A DNA stretch of 64,000 nt from positions 3,537,001-3,601,000 of the forward strand of contig NZ_CP117709.1 in assembly GCF_028622875.1 (NCBI RefSeq). Direction: 5' to 3'. The stretch comes from Streptomyces sp. MMBL 11-1. Lineage in GTDB: Bacteria > Actinomycetota > Actinomycetes > Streptomycetales > Streptomycetaceae. Shown piece by piece: positions 16,001-24,658 of the stretch. Position 1 is the first letter of the stretch, and every line of letters starts with the position of its first letter. The position numbers and the translations under genes were made by a program. A model generated the notes under the pieces. The model saw nothing but the letters and a program-made list of their open reading frames with translations. It was not told the origin of the DNA and searched no databases.

Positions 16001-18703
16001 GTGACCACACCGTCAGTGCCGGCCGATGCGTTCCAGGAGTTCGGTGGCCTTCTTCGGCAGCTGCGCGAGGAGGCGGGGCTGACGGTGCGCGACCTGCACG
16101 ACGTGCTCGACGTGAGCATCTCGACGATCTCCAAGACGCAGAACGGAGGCCACGCCACGCCTCCGGATTTCTACATGGTCAAAAAATGGGTCACGGCGTG
16201 CCAGGACCGTGCAGGAGCCAGCGGCAGGACTCTGTCCGTCTCGGTGGACATCAAGTGGTGGCGCAAGCAACACGGACAGCTTGAGCGGTTACATGAGCAG
16301 CTCAGCTCTCAGCGTCGGGAGGCCGCCCGATCAGGTCTGGCTGGAAACGCGCGGCTGCCGGTGCGGCAGTGGGACCCTCTCCGACTCGGTGTCCGCCGGG
16401 CCATCACCGTCGCCCCAACCGATTTCGGCCGACCGTGCAGCCCTGCGGAAGGGGCACTTCGAGTGCCTGTCAGCGGGGACCTGCCACTGCTCCCTCCGTA
16501 CGTGGAGCGCAGCCACGACCGCCGGCTGCGAGCCCTCCTGGCCCGCTCCTCCGCGAACACCTGCGTGGTGGTGACCGGGAACTCGTCGAGCGGCACGACC
16601 CGCACCATGTGGGAAGCGGCAATTAAGTGCTGCGCCGACTGGACGTTGATCCACCCGAACAGCGCGGCCGATCTCGCGCACCTCAGCACCGCGCACATCG
16701 GCCCAAACACCGTGGTGTGGCTGGACGAGCTCCACTCGTACCTCCTTGACTCCGCAGCCGGGTCCGCAGCCGCGCGGGCGCTGGGCGAGCTCATGGAGGC
16801 ACCAGGCCCATACCTGATCATCGGATCCATGTGGCCGCGCCACTGGGACGAGCTCATGCGTCGACCAGCAGAAGGTGCTGACCATCATCGGCCGGCCCGG
16901 CAGTTCCTCGAGAATCACGTCGAGGAAATCGCTGTTCCCGACTCCTTCGCCCAGGACTCGGCCGCACAGGAGCTGCTGCGGCGCCGTGCCGCGCGCGACC
17001 CCAGGCTGTCCATCGCCTATGAGACAGCAGGTCAACAGTGGCGAATCACCCAGGTGCTGTCCGGTGGCCGCCAACTCGTGAGCCGGTACGAGCGAGGCGA
17101 TGACCGACACGGTACGGCGGTCATCTCCGTGGCCATGGACGCGCGGAGGCTAGGAGTCCACGGCCCCTACACCCCCGCTTTCCTCCGCACCGCCGTCGAC
17201 GGCTACCTTCCCGACGGTTCCCTGCGTGTCGGAGGCAAAGACTGGTTTGAGCACGCGCTGTCGTACGCCAGCGAGGAAGTCAACGGCGTCGCGCCTCTCA
17301 CCCCCGTGCGCCACACCCCCGGCATCGGCGAAGCCGAGGGGTACGTCCTCCATGAATACCTCGCACAGCACGGTGAGCGGACGCGGCAACACCTACGCAT
17401 CCCGGCTTCCCTGTGGAGCGCGCTCAGTTCGGAAGACAATGTCGGTTTTGCGCCTGGCAGCATCGACTTGACTGCCCATGTCAATGATCCAGAGACGCTT
17501 CACCGCCTGGGGGCCATTGCGCGCACCCGGATGCTGTACGGGTTTGCCGAGCAGTTCCTACGGCGAGCAGCCGTGGCGGGGGCTACGGCCGCATACCTGG
17601 AGCTGGCCGACCTCCTCACCGACCAGGAGCGGCACGACGAGAGCGACCAGGTACTGCAGCTGGCTGTTCCCACTCAACCGTATGCCCACGTCTACCGTGC
17701 TCGTCGGTTCTCCCGGCAAGGGCGCGTTGACGACGCCGTGGCCGCCTACTCCGCAGGAGCCGACGCATGCGACAGCACCTTCGGAATCGGAACGGGCATC
17801 CACTCGCGTCTCGAGATGGCGGAGATGCTCAGCCGCCACGATCGCGTGGAGGAGGCGATCGCCATGTGGCAAGCGGCCAGCGACGCCGGACTTCTCATCG
17901 ACCGCACACAATTCGCTAGCCTTCTTGCCAGGCACGGAAGGCTCCCGATGGCCGTCGCCGAACTGCGCAAGGACATCGATGCCGGATCCCGGCTCGCCCG
18001 CAGCAACCTGGTCCATCTTCTCGCCAGGCACAGGATGATCGACGAGGCCCTGACCGAGCTTCGTGCCGCAAGCTCCGAAGACCTCAACTGCGACGCCACC
18101 CATGTTGCGCGGCTGCTGATCCGGCAGGGGAACAAGGACGAGGCGGTTACGGAACTGCGCGCTGCGGCCGACCGCGGCGACCTCATTGCTCGACGCGAGC
18201 TCGGACGCATCCTCGAACAGGACGGGCGAACCGCCGAAGCCCTGCGCGAATACCGTCTGGCCGCCCAATCGGGCTCCGTGCCCGCGCGCGACGATCTGAT
18301 CCGCCTCCTGAAAGCCCGCGGGGAGCATGAGGCGGCCCATGCCGAACTGCAGGCGGCAATCGACAGCCTGCAAGCTTCGGCCGATGCTGGTGACTCCTGG
18401 GCACGGACCCAACGCGGCTTCATGTACGCGCAGATGGGAGACGTTGACCAAGCAGTCATTGAGATGCGCATCGCCGCCGACAGCGGTGATGCACAGTCTC
18501 GGTGGGCCCTCGCACAACTGCTGGAGATCCACGGGCAAGGTGAGAACGCCGTCACCGAAGCTGTGACAGCTGGTCAAGTGGGACTCCTCAACATCCGGGA
18601 CCAGTTCGTCCGGATGCTCAACCAGCAAGGCAAGGGTGACCTCGCCCGACAAGCCAGTCTCTATGGTCTACTCCCCGACGGGACAGTGGCCCGACCAGCC
18701 TGA
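16001..18703 (+). CDS. XRE HTH - P-loop-like NTPase - TPR/Sel1-repeat protein
   Basis: 900 residues from GTG 16001. Residues 14-50 form an XRE helix-turn-helix (LRQLREEAGLTVRDLHDVLD, then ISTISKTQNG). A P-loop-like segment VVVTGNSSSGTTR (189-201) and a Walker B-like TVVWLDELHSYL (237-248) follow. The usual Walker A Lys is replaced (GTTR instead of GK[S/T]), so nucleotide hydrolysis is doubtful. From about residue 500 to the end, repeats of 33-36 residues (e.g. LLARHRMIDEALTELRAA, LLIRQGNKDEAVTELRAA) look like TPR/Sel1 units. Codon 97 is TTA (16289-16291), read in Streptomyces by the bldA tRNA. The architecture is that of STAND-like sensors. It lies just upstream of a predicted nuclease unit. 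Confidence 0.8.
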   Translation: MTTPSVPADAFQEFGGLLRQLREEAGLTVRDLHDVLDVSISTISKTQNGGHATPPDFYMVKKWVTACQDRAGASGRTLSVSVDIKWWRKQHGQLERLHEQLSSQRREAARSGLAGNARLPVRQWDPLRLGVRRAITVAPTDFGRPCSPAEGALRVPVSGDLPLLPPYVERSHDRRLRALLARSSANTCVVVTGNSSSGTTRTMWEAAIKCCADWTLIHPNSAADLAHLSTAHIGPNTVVWLDELHSYLLDSAAGSAAARALGELMEAPGPYLIIGSMWPRHWDELMRRPAEGADHHRPARQFLENHVEEIAVPDSFAQDSAAQELLRRRAARDPRLSIAYETAGQQWRITQVLSGGRQLVSRYERGDDRHGTAVISVAMDARRLGVHGPYTPAFLRTAVDGYLPDGSLRVGGKDWFEHALSYASEEVNGVAPLTPVRHTPGIGEAEGYVLHEYLAQHGERTRQHLRIPASLWSALSSEDNVGFAPGSIDLTAHVNDPETLHRLGAIARTRMLYGFAEQFLRRAAVAGATAAYLELADLLTDQERHDESDQVLQLAVPTQPYAHVYRARRFSRQGRVDDAVAAYSAGADACDSTFGIGTGIHSRLEMAEMLSRHDRVEEAIAMWQAASDAGLLIDRTQFASLLARHGRLPMAVAELRKDIDAGSRLARSNLVHLLARHRMIDEALTELRAASSEDLNCDATHVARLLIRQGNKDEAVTELRAAADRGDLIARRELGRILEQDGRTAEALREYRLAAQSGSVPARDDLIRLLKARGEHEAAHAELQAAIDSLQASADAGDSWARTQRGFMYAQMGDVDQAVIEMRIAADSGDAQSRWALAQLLEIHGQGENAVTEAVTAGQVGLLNIRDQFVRMLNQQGKGDLARQASLYGLLPDGTVARPA

Positions 18704-18845
18704 GCAATAGCGGCGCCAGTGGGCGGCAGCGTGAGCCGCTGGCTCACCATCGAGGCCGCCCGGCACCGACGGTGAGGGTGAGCGGAAGCACCACTGTCAG
18801 AGGCCCGCCCTACAGTCCTGCCTAGAACACCAAGGGAGGGGCAGC

Positions 18846-19322
18846 GTGCCTGTCGACGGAAGTGATCAGTTCGCAGACCTCATGGCGTATCTCGCAGAGA
18901 GGCTGCCGGATCTCGCCGACCAGCTGAGGCAGGAGGTCCGGCAGGGGCGAGTCGCTTCCGAACAGCGGCTCAAGCAGGTGGGGGAGTATCAGGCGCGCGC
19001 CAGCCGGCTGGCGGCGGCTGATCTTCCGCCCCTCGGGAAGGCGGACATCGCCGTGCTCCCGTACACCGACGACGAGAGCATCGAGCTCGCTCGGATGGCC
19101 GTGCTCACCCTTGCCGAGACCATGTACGCGTCCCGCAAAGCAGTGCTGGACATCGCTTCAAGGCAGGAGATGGGGCTGACCGTAAAGTTCGGTGATCCGG
19201 AGCTGGAGACGCCCTCGTCTCTCGACCTCAAGGCCGAGACCGAGCACGCGCGGGCCGCGCTGGCGACCGTCCGCGCGCTGCTGTCCGAGGGAACGGACGT
19301 GTCCGTGGGAGCGATCCAGTGA
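18846..19322 (+). CDS. Helical protein of unknown function (partner of predicted nuclease)
   Basis: 158 residues, GTG start 18846 after a GGGAGGGGCAGC ribosome-binding site. Largely alpha-helical and charged: LAERLPDLADQLRQEVRQG near the start and ETEHARAALATVRALLSEG near the end. A central segment (ADIAVLPYTDDESIELARM) is less polar. No family recognised. Its stop overlaps the next start by 4 nt (GTGA at 19319-19322), so it is translationally coupled to the predicted nuclease and probably acts with it, perhaps as adaptor or immunity partner (inference). Confidence 0.7.
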   Translation: MPVDGSDQFADLMAYLAERLPDLADQLRQEVRQGRVASEQRLKQVGEYQARASRLAAADLPPLGKADIAVLPYTDDESIELARMAVLTLAETMYASRKAVLDIASRQEMGLTVKFGDPELETPSSLDLKAETEHARAALATVRALLSEGTDVSVGAIQ

Positions 19323-19981
19323 ACAAGCCCAGCCTGGTGCAGGCCATCGAGCAGGCGATCGGCGTCTTGGAGCCCCTCTATCGCGGCCAGGCAGATGAGT
19401 CGGACCTGTACGAGGCATCCTTGCTCGTCGTGTGCCTCGACGCCGCAAGGAGTGCGGGCGGAACCACACTCCTCACGCAGGACGGCACGAACCCAGCCGC
19501 CACGCTGCGGTTCCGCCGGTCCCCCGGCAACCTGTGGTCCGGCGATTTCACCCGCGCGGTGGTGAGATTCCCGGACACGCAGAAGAAGCTGGAGATCCAC
19601 CTGGGCGTATACGTTGCAGCGACCACGTCGAAGGTGGCGCACGAATGCGACGTCGCCGTACTGGACCACCAGGAGGCCGAGCGGAGCCGCCGAGCCATGG
19701 TCCATCCCCGGGGCAAGGGGCTCGTCGCCGCGATCGAGGCAAAGCACTACGGCACCTCGCCTGGCCTCGGGATCGGCCGCGGATTCTTGGGACTGGCGCA
19801 GGAGCTGGGCGGGAAGAAGTGCTCACTGGTCTTCCCGTCGCAGAGCTCCACTACTCTCGGCGCTCTGATCGCCAGGAGGGACAGCGAGGCGTACCCCCAG
19901 CTGCTCCCCGGCACGACGGCCGCTGACCGGCTTCGCGCCAAGCTCGACCAGGCCATCCGTAATTGGAAGAACCAGCTGTAG
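19319..19981 (+). CDS. Predicted PD-(D/E)XK-fold nuclease
   Basis: 220 residues from GTG 19319. The core pattern of a PD-(D/E)XK nuclease is visible: Asp111 in VAHECDVAVLD, then Glu140-Ala-Lys142 in GLVAAIEAKHYG after about 28 residues, with beta-strand-like flanks. The helix FLGLAQELGGKK and strand CSLVFPSQS follow as in restriction-like folds. The N-terminal 90 residues are helical (SLVQAIEQAIGVLEPLYRG). The first gene of the pair overlaps it, and a strong terminator (20003-20047) ends the unit. DNA substrate and biological role are unknown; placement in a mobile element suggests defence (inference). Confidence 0.65.
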   Translation: MNKPSLVQAIEQAIGVLEPLYRGQADESDLYEASLLVVCLDAARSAGGTTLLTQDGTNPAATLRFRRSPGNLWSGDFTRAVVRFPDTQKKLEIHLGVYVAATTSKVAHECDVAVLDHQEAERSRRAMVHPRGKGLVAAIEAKHYGTSPGLGIGRGFLGLAQELGGKKCSLVFPSQSSTTLGALIARRDSEAYPQLLPGTTAADRLRAKLDQAIRNWKNQL

Positions 19982-20002
19982 CGACACGGAGTCGGTCTCC
20001 AC

Positions 20003-20047
20003 GCGGTGGAGGGCGCCAGCGGAGTTCCCGCTGGCGCCCTCCACCGC
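20003..20047 (+). terminator. Terminator between nuclease unit and integrase
   Basis: A nearly perfect 19-20-bp stem, CGGTGGAGGGCGCCAGCGG with its complement and a 4-6-nt loop, lies between two convergent transcription units (19981 and 20078). Confidence 0.9.
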
Positions 20048-20077
20048 CGCGTGGCGTCCCGACGGAGGCGTCCGCCA

Positions 20078-21844
20078 TCACCAGTCGTCGGTGTCGCCGT
20101 ACTTCCCCGGGTTTCGGGCGCGGTCCACAGCCTGTGCACACGCTTCGGCGAAGGCAGCCTCTACGGCGTCCTTGTCCGTGCCTCGCACCTGGGCCTCGAC
20201 CTCCTGGCCCGTCCCGGGTCGTCGGGCCGTGCGCCAGGCAGAGGCGCGGTCGGTGTAGCGGTCGGTCTCAAATGCCCAGGCCGGCACCGACCACTGCTCC
20301 GGGACCTCGGTCGCCGCGCGTTCCCCGCCAGGAAGGAACAGGGCTCGGGCGTGGAAGACCACGGCCCGCTCCGGTACACGGTCGCGGATCGCGCTTGCAC
20401 CGCCCGGGCCCTGCTGTTCCCAGCGCCAGCGGTCCCATTCCTCGATCTCGGCAGGGTGGTCGGGCCAGTCCTCGCTCCACCGTGCGACGACCTCGTCGGC
20501 GTGGTCGCGGTGGAAGAAGGGAACACGCCGCTCGCCAAGGCGGGCGACGTGAACCACCAGCTCGGCGGGGACGGGGCTCTGGCCTGCCTCCGGCGCAGCG
20601 CTACGCGCAGGCTGGTCCGTGCCCCACAGGAGGCCGCCGACCTTGGCGGCGGTGTCCTTGAGGACGCGGCTGGTCAGGTGCTGGTAGCGGCGGCGCATCC
20701 GGGCGGACTTGCCAGGTTCCCAGCCCATGATCGAGTCGACGACCGCGTCGGGAACGCCGAGGATGAGCAACACGGTCGCCGCCGTGTGGCGAGCGTCGTG
20801 GAGGCGGGCATCGCGGACGCCGGCGGCCTTCAGCAGCTCCTTCCACTTGTGGTAGTCGGTGTTCGGGTTCAGGGGCTCGCCGGTGGGCGAGGTGAACACG
20901 TATCCCTTCTCCGTCCACAGGTCGCGGGCAAGGGCGCGCTCGCGCGCCTGCTCCTCCTTGTGCTGGCGCAGGAGCTGAAGGAGTTCGTCGGGGACGCCGA
21001 TGGGGCGCTGGCCGGCGCGGGACTTGGCGTTCTTCGTCTCGCGCCGGGTGTTGATCTTCTGGGGGCAGTAGCCGGGCTTGCGTCCGCAGCGGTCGCCGCA
21101 GCCGTGCTTGTAGCGGGGCCGCAGCCGGCCACGCCGTACGCGGATAACGCCGAGGTCGAAGTCGACGTCGTCCCACTGCATGCCGAGGACCTCGCCCTGC
21201 CGCAGGCCCAGGGCCAGGGCGATGACCCAACGGGCGGTGTTGCGGTGCTTGCCCGCTTCGGCGAGCAGGCGCTGGACCTCCTCGACCGAGTACGGCTCGA
21301 CCTCCTCCTCTTCCAGGCGCGGGGCCTTGGCGATCGTGGCCGGGTTGACGGTGAGATGGGCACGACGGACCGCTTCGTTGAGGGCGGTGCGTACGGTGCG
21401 GTGAACCTGGTGGGCGGTGCCTGCCGCGCTGCCGGAGTCCTGCATCTTCTTGTAGAAGCGCTCCAGGTGCTCGGGTTGGAGCTTCTCCAGGCGGTGGGCG
21501 CCGAGGCCGGGGATGAGGTGGTGGTTCACAGCGACGCGGTAGCCGTCGATGGTGTTCTCCGAGACGTGCGCGGCGGCGATGTTCTCCACCCAGTGCGTCA
21601 GCCACGTCTCCAGCGTCCAGCTCTGGCCGACCTTGCGGACGGCGCCCTTGTCGCGCTGCCGTTCCATCTCGCGGACGACCTTGGTGACCTCGGGGCGGGT
21701 CTTGCGGCTGACGTGGCGCCGATCAGGGGTGCCGTCGTCCTTGACCCCGGCGGTAACGTAACCGTGCCAACGACCGTCCTTGCCCTGGAAGATCGAGGAG
21801 CCGCCGTTGGGCTGGCGGGACTTCGGTGCGGAGGCTCGCGTCAC
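20078..21844 (-). CDS. int: Tyrosine recombinase (integrase) of the tRNA-Ser element
   Basis: 588 residues from GTG 21844 (GTGA overlap with excisionase). Arm-binding N-terminus (about 15-70, IFQGKDGRWHGYVTAGV), SAM-like core-binding domain (90-190, ENTIDGYRVAVNHHLIPGLG), then the catalytic domain with Arg in ALGLRQGEVLGMQWDDV, HxxR in RLHDARHTAATV and the Tyr nucleophile in KSARMRRRYQHLT. The catalytic core contains a Cys-containing insertion (YKHGCGDRCGRKPGYCPQK). About 160 extra residues follow the Tyr, making it longer than usual (~400). That extension is also present in the integrase remnant at 45724-46400, so it is a family trait. Confidence 0.93.
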   Translation of the reverse strand: MTRASAPKSRQPNGGSSIFQGKDGRWHGYVTAGVKDDGTPDRRHVSRKTRPEVTKVVREMERQRDKGAVRKVGQSWTLETWLTHWVENIAAAHVSENTIDGYRVAVNHHLIPGLGAHRLEKLQPEHLERFYKKMQDSGSAAGTAHQVHRTVRTALNEAVRRAHLTVNPATIAKAPRLEEEEVEPYSVEEVQRLLAEAGKHRNTARWVIALALGLRQGEVLGMQWDDVDFDLGVIRVRRGRLRPRYKHGCGDRCGRKPGYCPQKINTRRETKNAKSRAGQRPIGVPDELLQLLRQHKEEQARERALARDLWTEKGYVFTSPTGEPLNPNTDYHKWKELLKAAGVRDARLHDARHTAATVLLILGVPDAVVDSIMGWEPGKSARMRRRYQHLTSRVLKDTAAKVGGLLWGTDQPARSAAPEAGQSPVPAELVVHVARLGERRVPFFHRDHADEVVARWSEDWPDHPAEIEEWDRWRWEQQGPGGASAIRDRVPERAVVFHARALFLPGGERAATEVPEQWSVPAWAFETDRYTDRASAWRTARRPGTGQEVEAQVRGTDKDAVEAAFAEACAQAVDRARNPGKYGDTDDW

Positions 21845-22137
21845 GCGGCGGCCCCGAAGTCGGACGCCGACAGACGGCGGGCCAGGAAGTCGTTCACCGC
21901 CTCCGCTGGAATGCGGCGCAAGCTTCCGATCTTGACGGAGGCGATCTCGCCGGAGGAGACGTACTCGTACAGCTTGGTGCGGCCGATGCCGATCCGGCGG
22001 GCGGCCTCGGCGACGGTCAGGGCGACCAGGGTCGTGTCGCCGGCGGGTCGCCGCTCGGCCATCAGGGTGCGCAGGGCGTCTTCGGGGACGTCCAGGAGCT
22101 GGGCTATCTGGGAAATGGGCAGCGCGGGCTGCGGCAT
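21841..22137 (-). CDS. xis: Excisionase / helix-turn-helix DNA-binding protein
   Basis: 98 residues. The C-terminal half is a MerR-like winged helix typical of plasmid and phage excisionases: ALTVAEAARRIGIGRTKLYE, then SGEIASVKIGSLRRIPAEAV. The N-terminal 35 residues (ISQIAQLLDVPEDALRTLM) look like a second small HTH. It overlaps the integrase start by 4 nt, the usual xis-int arrangement. Probably directs excision of the element. Confidence 0.85.
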   Translation of the reverse strand: MPQPALPISQIAQLLDVPEDALRTLMAERRPAGDTTLVALTVAEAARRIGIGRTKLYEYVSSGEIASVKIGSLRRIPAEAVNDFLARRLSASDFGAAA

Positions 22138-22206
22138 GGGGACACTCCTCGCGCCGGCATATCGGCGTCACGGGAGCGGCAACTCCCGTCGGCCTGGCCG
22201 GTGGTG

Positions 22207-23061
22207 TCGTTCAGGGATGGATGGTTGGTCGTCGGCGACGGAGGTCGCCACGTGTGGTGCTTCTCGGCGTTCGTAGCGCCGCGGGAGGGGCAGTGGCCGG
22301 CTATTCGCCGGCGGGTGGCTGCCCCTGGTTTCGCAGGTGGGCCTGGGACGGGTGCATGCTTCTCATCAACGCTCGCTCCTCGAGCCGGAGAAGTTCGTCG
22401 ACCTGTCCTCTCTGCTCGGGTCCCATGTCCCCGTATGCGTTGAGTTCCATGTCGATCTCGTGCAGGTGCATCTGGTTCCGGTCGATCGCCGCTCGCAGCT
22501 GGTGGTACTCCCGCGTCATCTGGACGTACTCGTGGGCGAGCTGGCGAATGCGGGGCGTGGCCAGCTCGCCCGGCGGTCCAGTCAGGTCCTGCATGGTGAG
22601 GTCGAAGACCTTGCAGAAGCCGAGCGCCTCGTCGAGGTTGACCCTGCGACGGGGCTTGCCGCTCTCGATGCGCCAGATCGCCGACTGATTGATCGGATGG
22701 CCGACGGCGGCCATCTCCTCGGCGAGCTTCACCGTGCTCCAACCGCGGACCTCGCGCTCCAGCTTGATGCGGGCAGCGACGTGCTCCTCCGGCATCGGAC
22801 GACCGGGGCCGGCGCGCTCCGTACCTTCCTCACCGCTCACTCGCACCTCCCTTCACGCAACAACGGGTCCACTTGGGCCAGCATCCACAACTAAACATCA
22901 TTGCGGAGTGAAATGCAAGGCGTTGCGCTGCCGAAAATCTCGGCTATGGTCGTAGTCCGCCGTACAGCGGTGGACGGATCCGCACACGCAAGCGGCCCCG
23001 GTGCTACGAACACCGGGGCCGAAGTAGAGGCTCCACCGCACAACCATCCATCCCTGAACGA
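22207..23061. repeat. Perfect 21-bp inverted repeat bracketing the XRE regulator gene
   Basis: 22207-22227 and 23041-23061 are exact reverse complements (TCGTTCAGGGATGGATGGTTG and its complement). They lie upstream of xis and upstream of the helicase gene, with the XRE gene (22301-22840) between them. They could be paired operator sites of the XRE protein controlling both excision and replication units, or ends of an invertible segment. Confidence 0.85.
22301..22840 (-). CDS. XRE-family transcriptional regulator of the element
   Basis: 179 residues from GTG 22840, chosen because GGGAGG lies directly upstream; a GTG two codons earlier is possible. The XRE HTH covers about 20-70 (LEREVRGWSTVKLAEEM, then NQSAIWRIESG). 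The C-terminal half is a long helix rich in Glu/Arg/Gln (YVQMTREYHQLRAAIDRNQ), likely for dimerisation. It is divergent from the helicase gene across a 277-bp AT-richer spacer, and a 21-bp inverted repeat flanks it on both sides, so it is the probable repressor of element functions. Confidence 0.85.
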   Translation of the reverse strand: MSGEEGTERAGPGRPMPEEHVAARIKLEREVRGWSTVKLAEEMAAVGHPINQSAIWRIESGKPRRRVNLDEALGFCKVFDLTMQDLTGPPGELATPRIRQLAHEYVQMTREYHQLRAAIDRNQMHLHEIDMELNAYGDMGPEQRGQVDELLRLEERALMRSMHPSQAHLRNQGQPPAGE

Positions 23062-23117
23062 TCGAAACCGGAGGCCGGGGTTGCCGCCCCGTAATGGCCT
23101 GCCGGGTGAGGAGCTCT

Positions 23118-24638
23118 ATGCCTCAGGGTACGACCCTGCCGCCCCAGACGCCATCCCGCTTTGACGAGGGCCCCATGCCGATGGAGCCTCCATACAACAT
23201 GGACGCCGAGTGCGCGGTCCTCGGCGCCTGCATGCACAAAGCCGACATCATCGACGCGGTCCGGCCCATCCTCGGGGACGACGCCTTCTACCGGCCCGCG
23301 CACGAGACGATCTGGCGCGCGCTCCTCACCCAGCACCGCGAGGACAAACCGACCGACCCGATCGTCATCACCGAACTGCTCCGACAGCAAGGCGACCTGC
23401 AACGCGTGGGTGGCCCCTCGTACGTGTCCCAGCTCGCCAACGTGCCCTACGGCACCGGCAGCGCGGAGTACCACGCGGAGATCGTCCGCGCGAAAGCCGA
23501 CCTGCGCCGCCTGGTGACCTCCGCCGTACGCACCCTCCAGCGGGCCCAGGAGCCCGGCGCGGATCCCGAGGCGATCCGCAGCGACCTCGAAGCGGAGGTA
23601 CGTGCCGAACGCGAGCGCGCGCTCGCCTCGGGACAAGGGCGGCTGTTCCGCTTCGCCACCGATGGGTGGTCGTTCGTCAAGGAGAGCGGTGCGGACACCG
23701 AGCCCCTGTGGGGCACGCGCGAGAAGACCCTCTGGGCCTCCGGGGAGAGCCTGATGATCGTCGGCGCTCCGGGCGTCGGCAAGACCACCCTGGCCCACCA
23801 GGTGATCTTCGCCCGCCTCGGGTTGCAGGAGACCGTCCTGGAGATGCCCGTCGCCCCCAGCAGGCGCGTGCTCTACCTCGCGATGGACCGCCCCCAGCAG
23901 ATCGCCAAGGCCATGGCCCGCCGCGTCTTCCCCACCGACGAGAAGATCCTGCGCGAGCGGCTCATGGTCTGGGAGGGCCCGCTGCCCGCCACACTCGACA
24001 AGGAGCCCGACCTCCTCGCTGACCTCGCCGCCGCCCACCAGGCCGACACCATCGTGATCGACAGCCTCAAGGATGCGGTCAGCACGATGGTCGACGACAG
24101 CCTCGCGGTCGCCTTCCACAACGCCCGCATGCGCGCCATTCGCAACGGTGTGGAGATCATGGAGCTGCACCACCAGCGCAAGGCCACCGCCGACGCACCG
24201 CGCGGCCAGCGCCCCAGCCTCGACCAGGTCTACGGCTCCACCTGGTTCACCTCCGGCGCGGGCAGCGTCCTGTTCGTCACCGGCCGGGCAGGCGACCCCG
24301 CGGTCACCCTGCACCACCTCAAGACCTCCACCGGTGAGGTCGGCCCCCTGGACGTCACCCACGACCACGTGCGCGGCACCACCACCGTCGACCCCACCAA
24401 GGACCCCGCCGCCCTGCTGCGCAACGCCCCCAACGGGCTGAGCGCACGCGAACTGGCGACCATCCTCATCGGCGGCGGCGCCCCCGAACGTGCCGACATC
24501 GAGAAGGCACGACGCCACCTCGGCAGCCTCGTCGACAGCGGCCTGGCCACCAAGGCCGACGGCATGGCCGGAGGGGCCGGAGGGGGCCAGCAGGCCCGCT
24601 ACTACGCCTCCGCCCGCCACCTCACCGCCGTCGGCTGA
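23118..24638 (+). CDS. DnaB-N / RepA-like replicative helicase
   Basis: 506 residues from ATG 23118 (GTGAGGAG ribosome-binding site). Residues 15-110 match the DnaB N-terminal domain (NMDAECAVLGACMHKADIID, then RVGGPSYVSQLANV). Residues 185-430 are a RecA/AAA_25 ATPase: Walker A IVGAPGVGKTTL, Walker B ADTIVIDSLKDA, and HHQRKA with a GSTWFTSGAGSVLFVTG sensor region. The C-terminal 70 residues (LSARELATILI...) look like a winged helix. Likely replicates the excised element together with the adjacent iterons. A related chromosomal helicase would be much closer to DnaB throughout. Confidence 0.88.
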   Translation: MPQGTTLPPQTPSRFDEGPMPMEPPYNMDAECAVLGACMHKADIIDAVRPILGDDAFYRPAHETIWRALLTQHREDKPTDPIVITELLRQQGDLQRVGGPSYVSQLANVPYGTGSAEYHAEIVRAKADLRRLVTSAVRTLQRAQEPGADPEAIRSDLEAEVRAERERALASGQGRLFRFATDGWSFVKESGADTEPLWGTREKTLWASGESLMIVGAPGVGKTTLAHQVIFARLGLQETVLEMPVAPSRRVLYLAMDRPQQIAKAMARRVFPTDEKILRERLMVWEGPLPATLDKEPDLLADLAAAHQADTIVIDSLKDAVSTMVDDSLAVAFHNARMRAIRNGVEIMELHHQRKATADAPRGQRPSLDQVYGSTWFTSGAGSVLFVTGRAGDPAVTLHHLKTSTGEVGPLDVTHDHVRGTTTVDPTKDPAALLRNAPNGLSARELATILIGGGAPERADIEKARRHLGSLVDSGLATKADGMAGGAGGGQQARYYASARHLTAVG

Positions 24639-24658
24639 GCCCCGCACCGACACCTGAA

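Noticed and set aside
22881..24653. Long leftward frame opposite the helicase gene
   Set aside because: Antisense shadow; the plus-strand product has clear DnaB-N and ATPase motifs.
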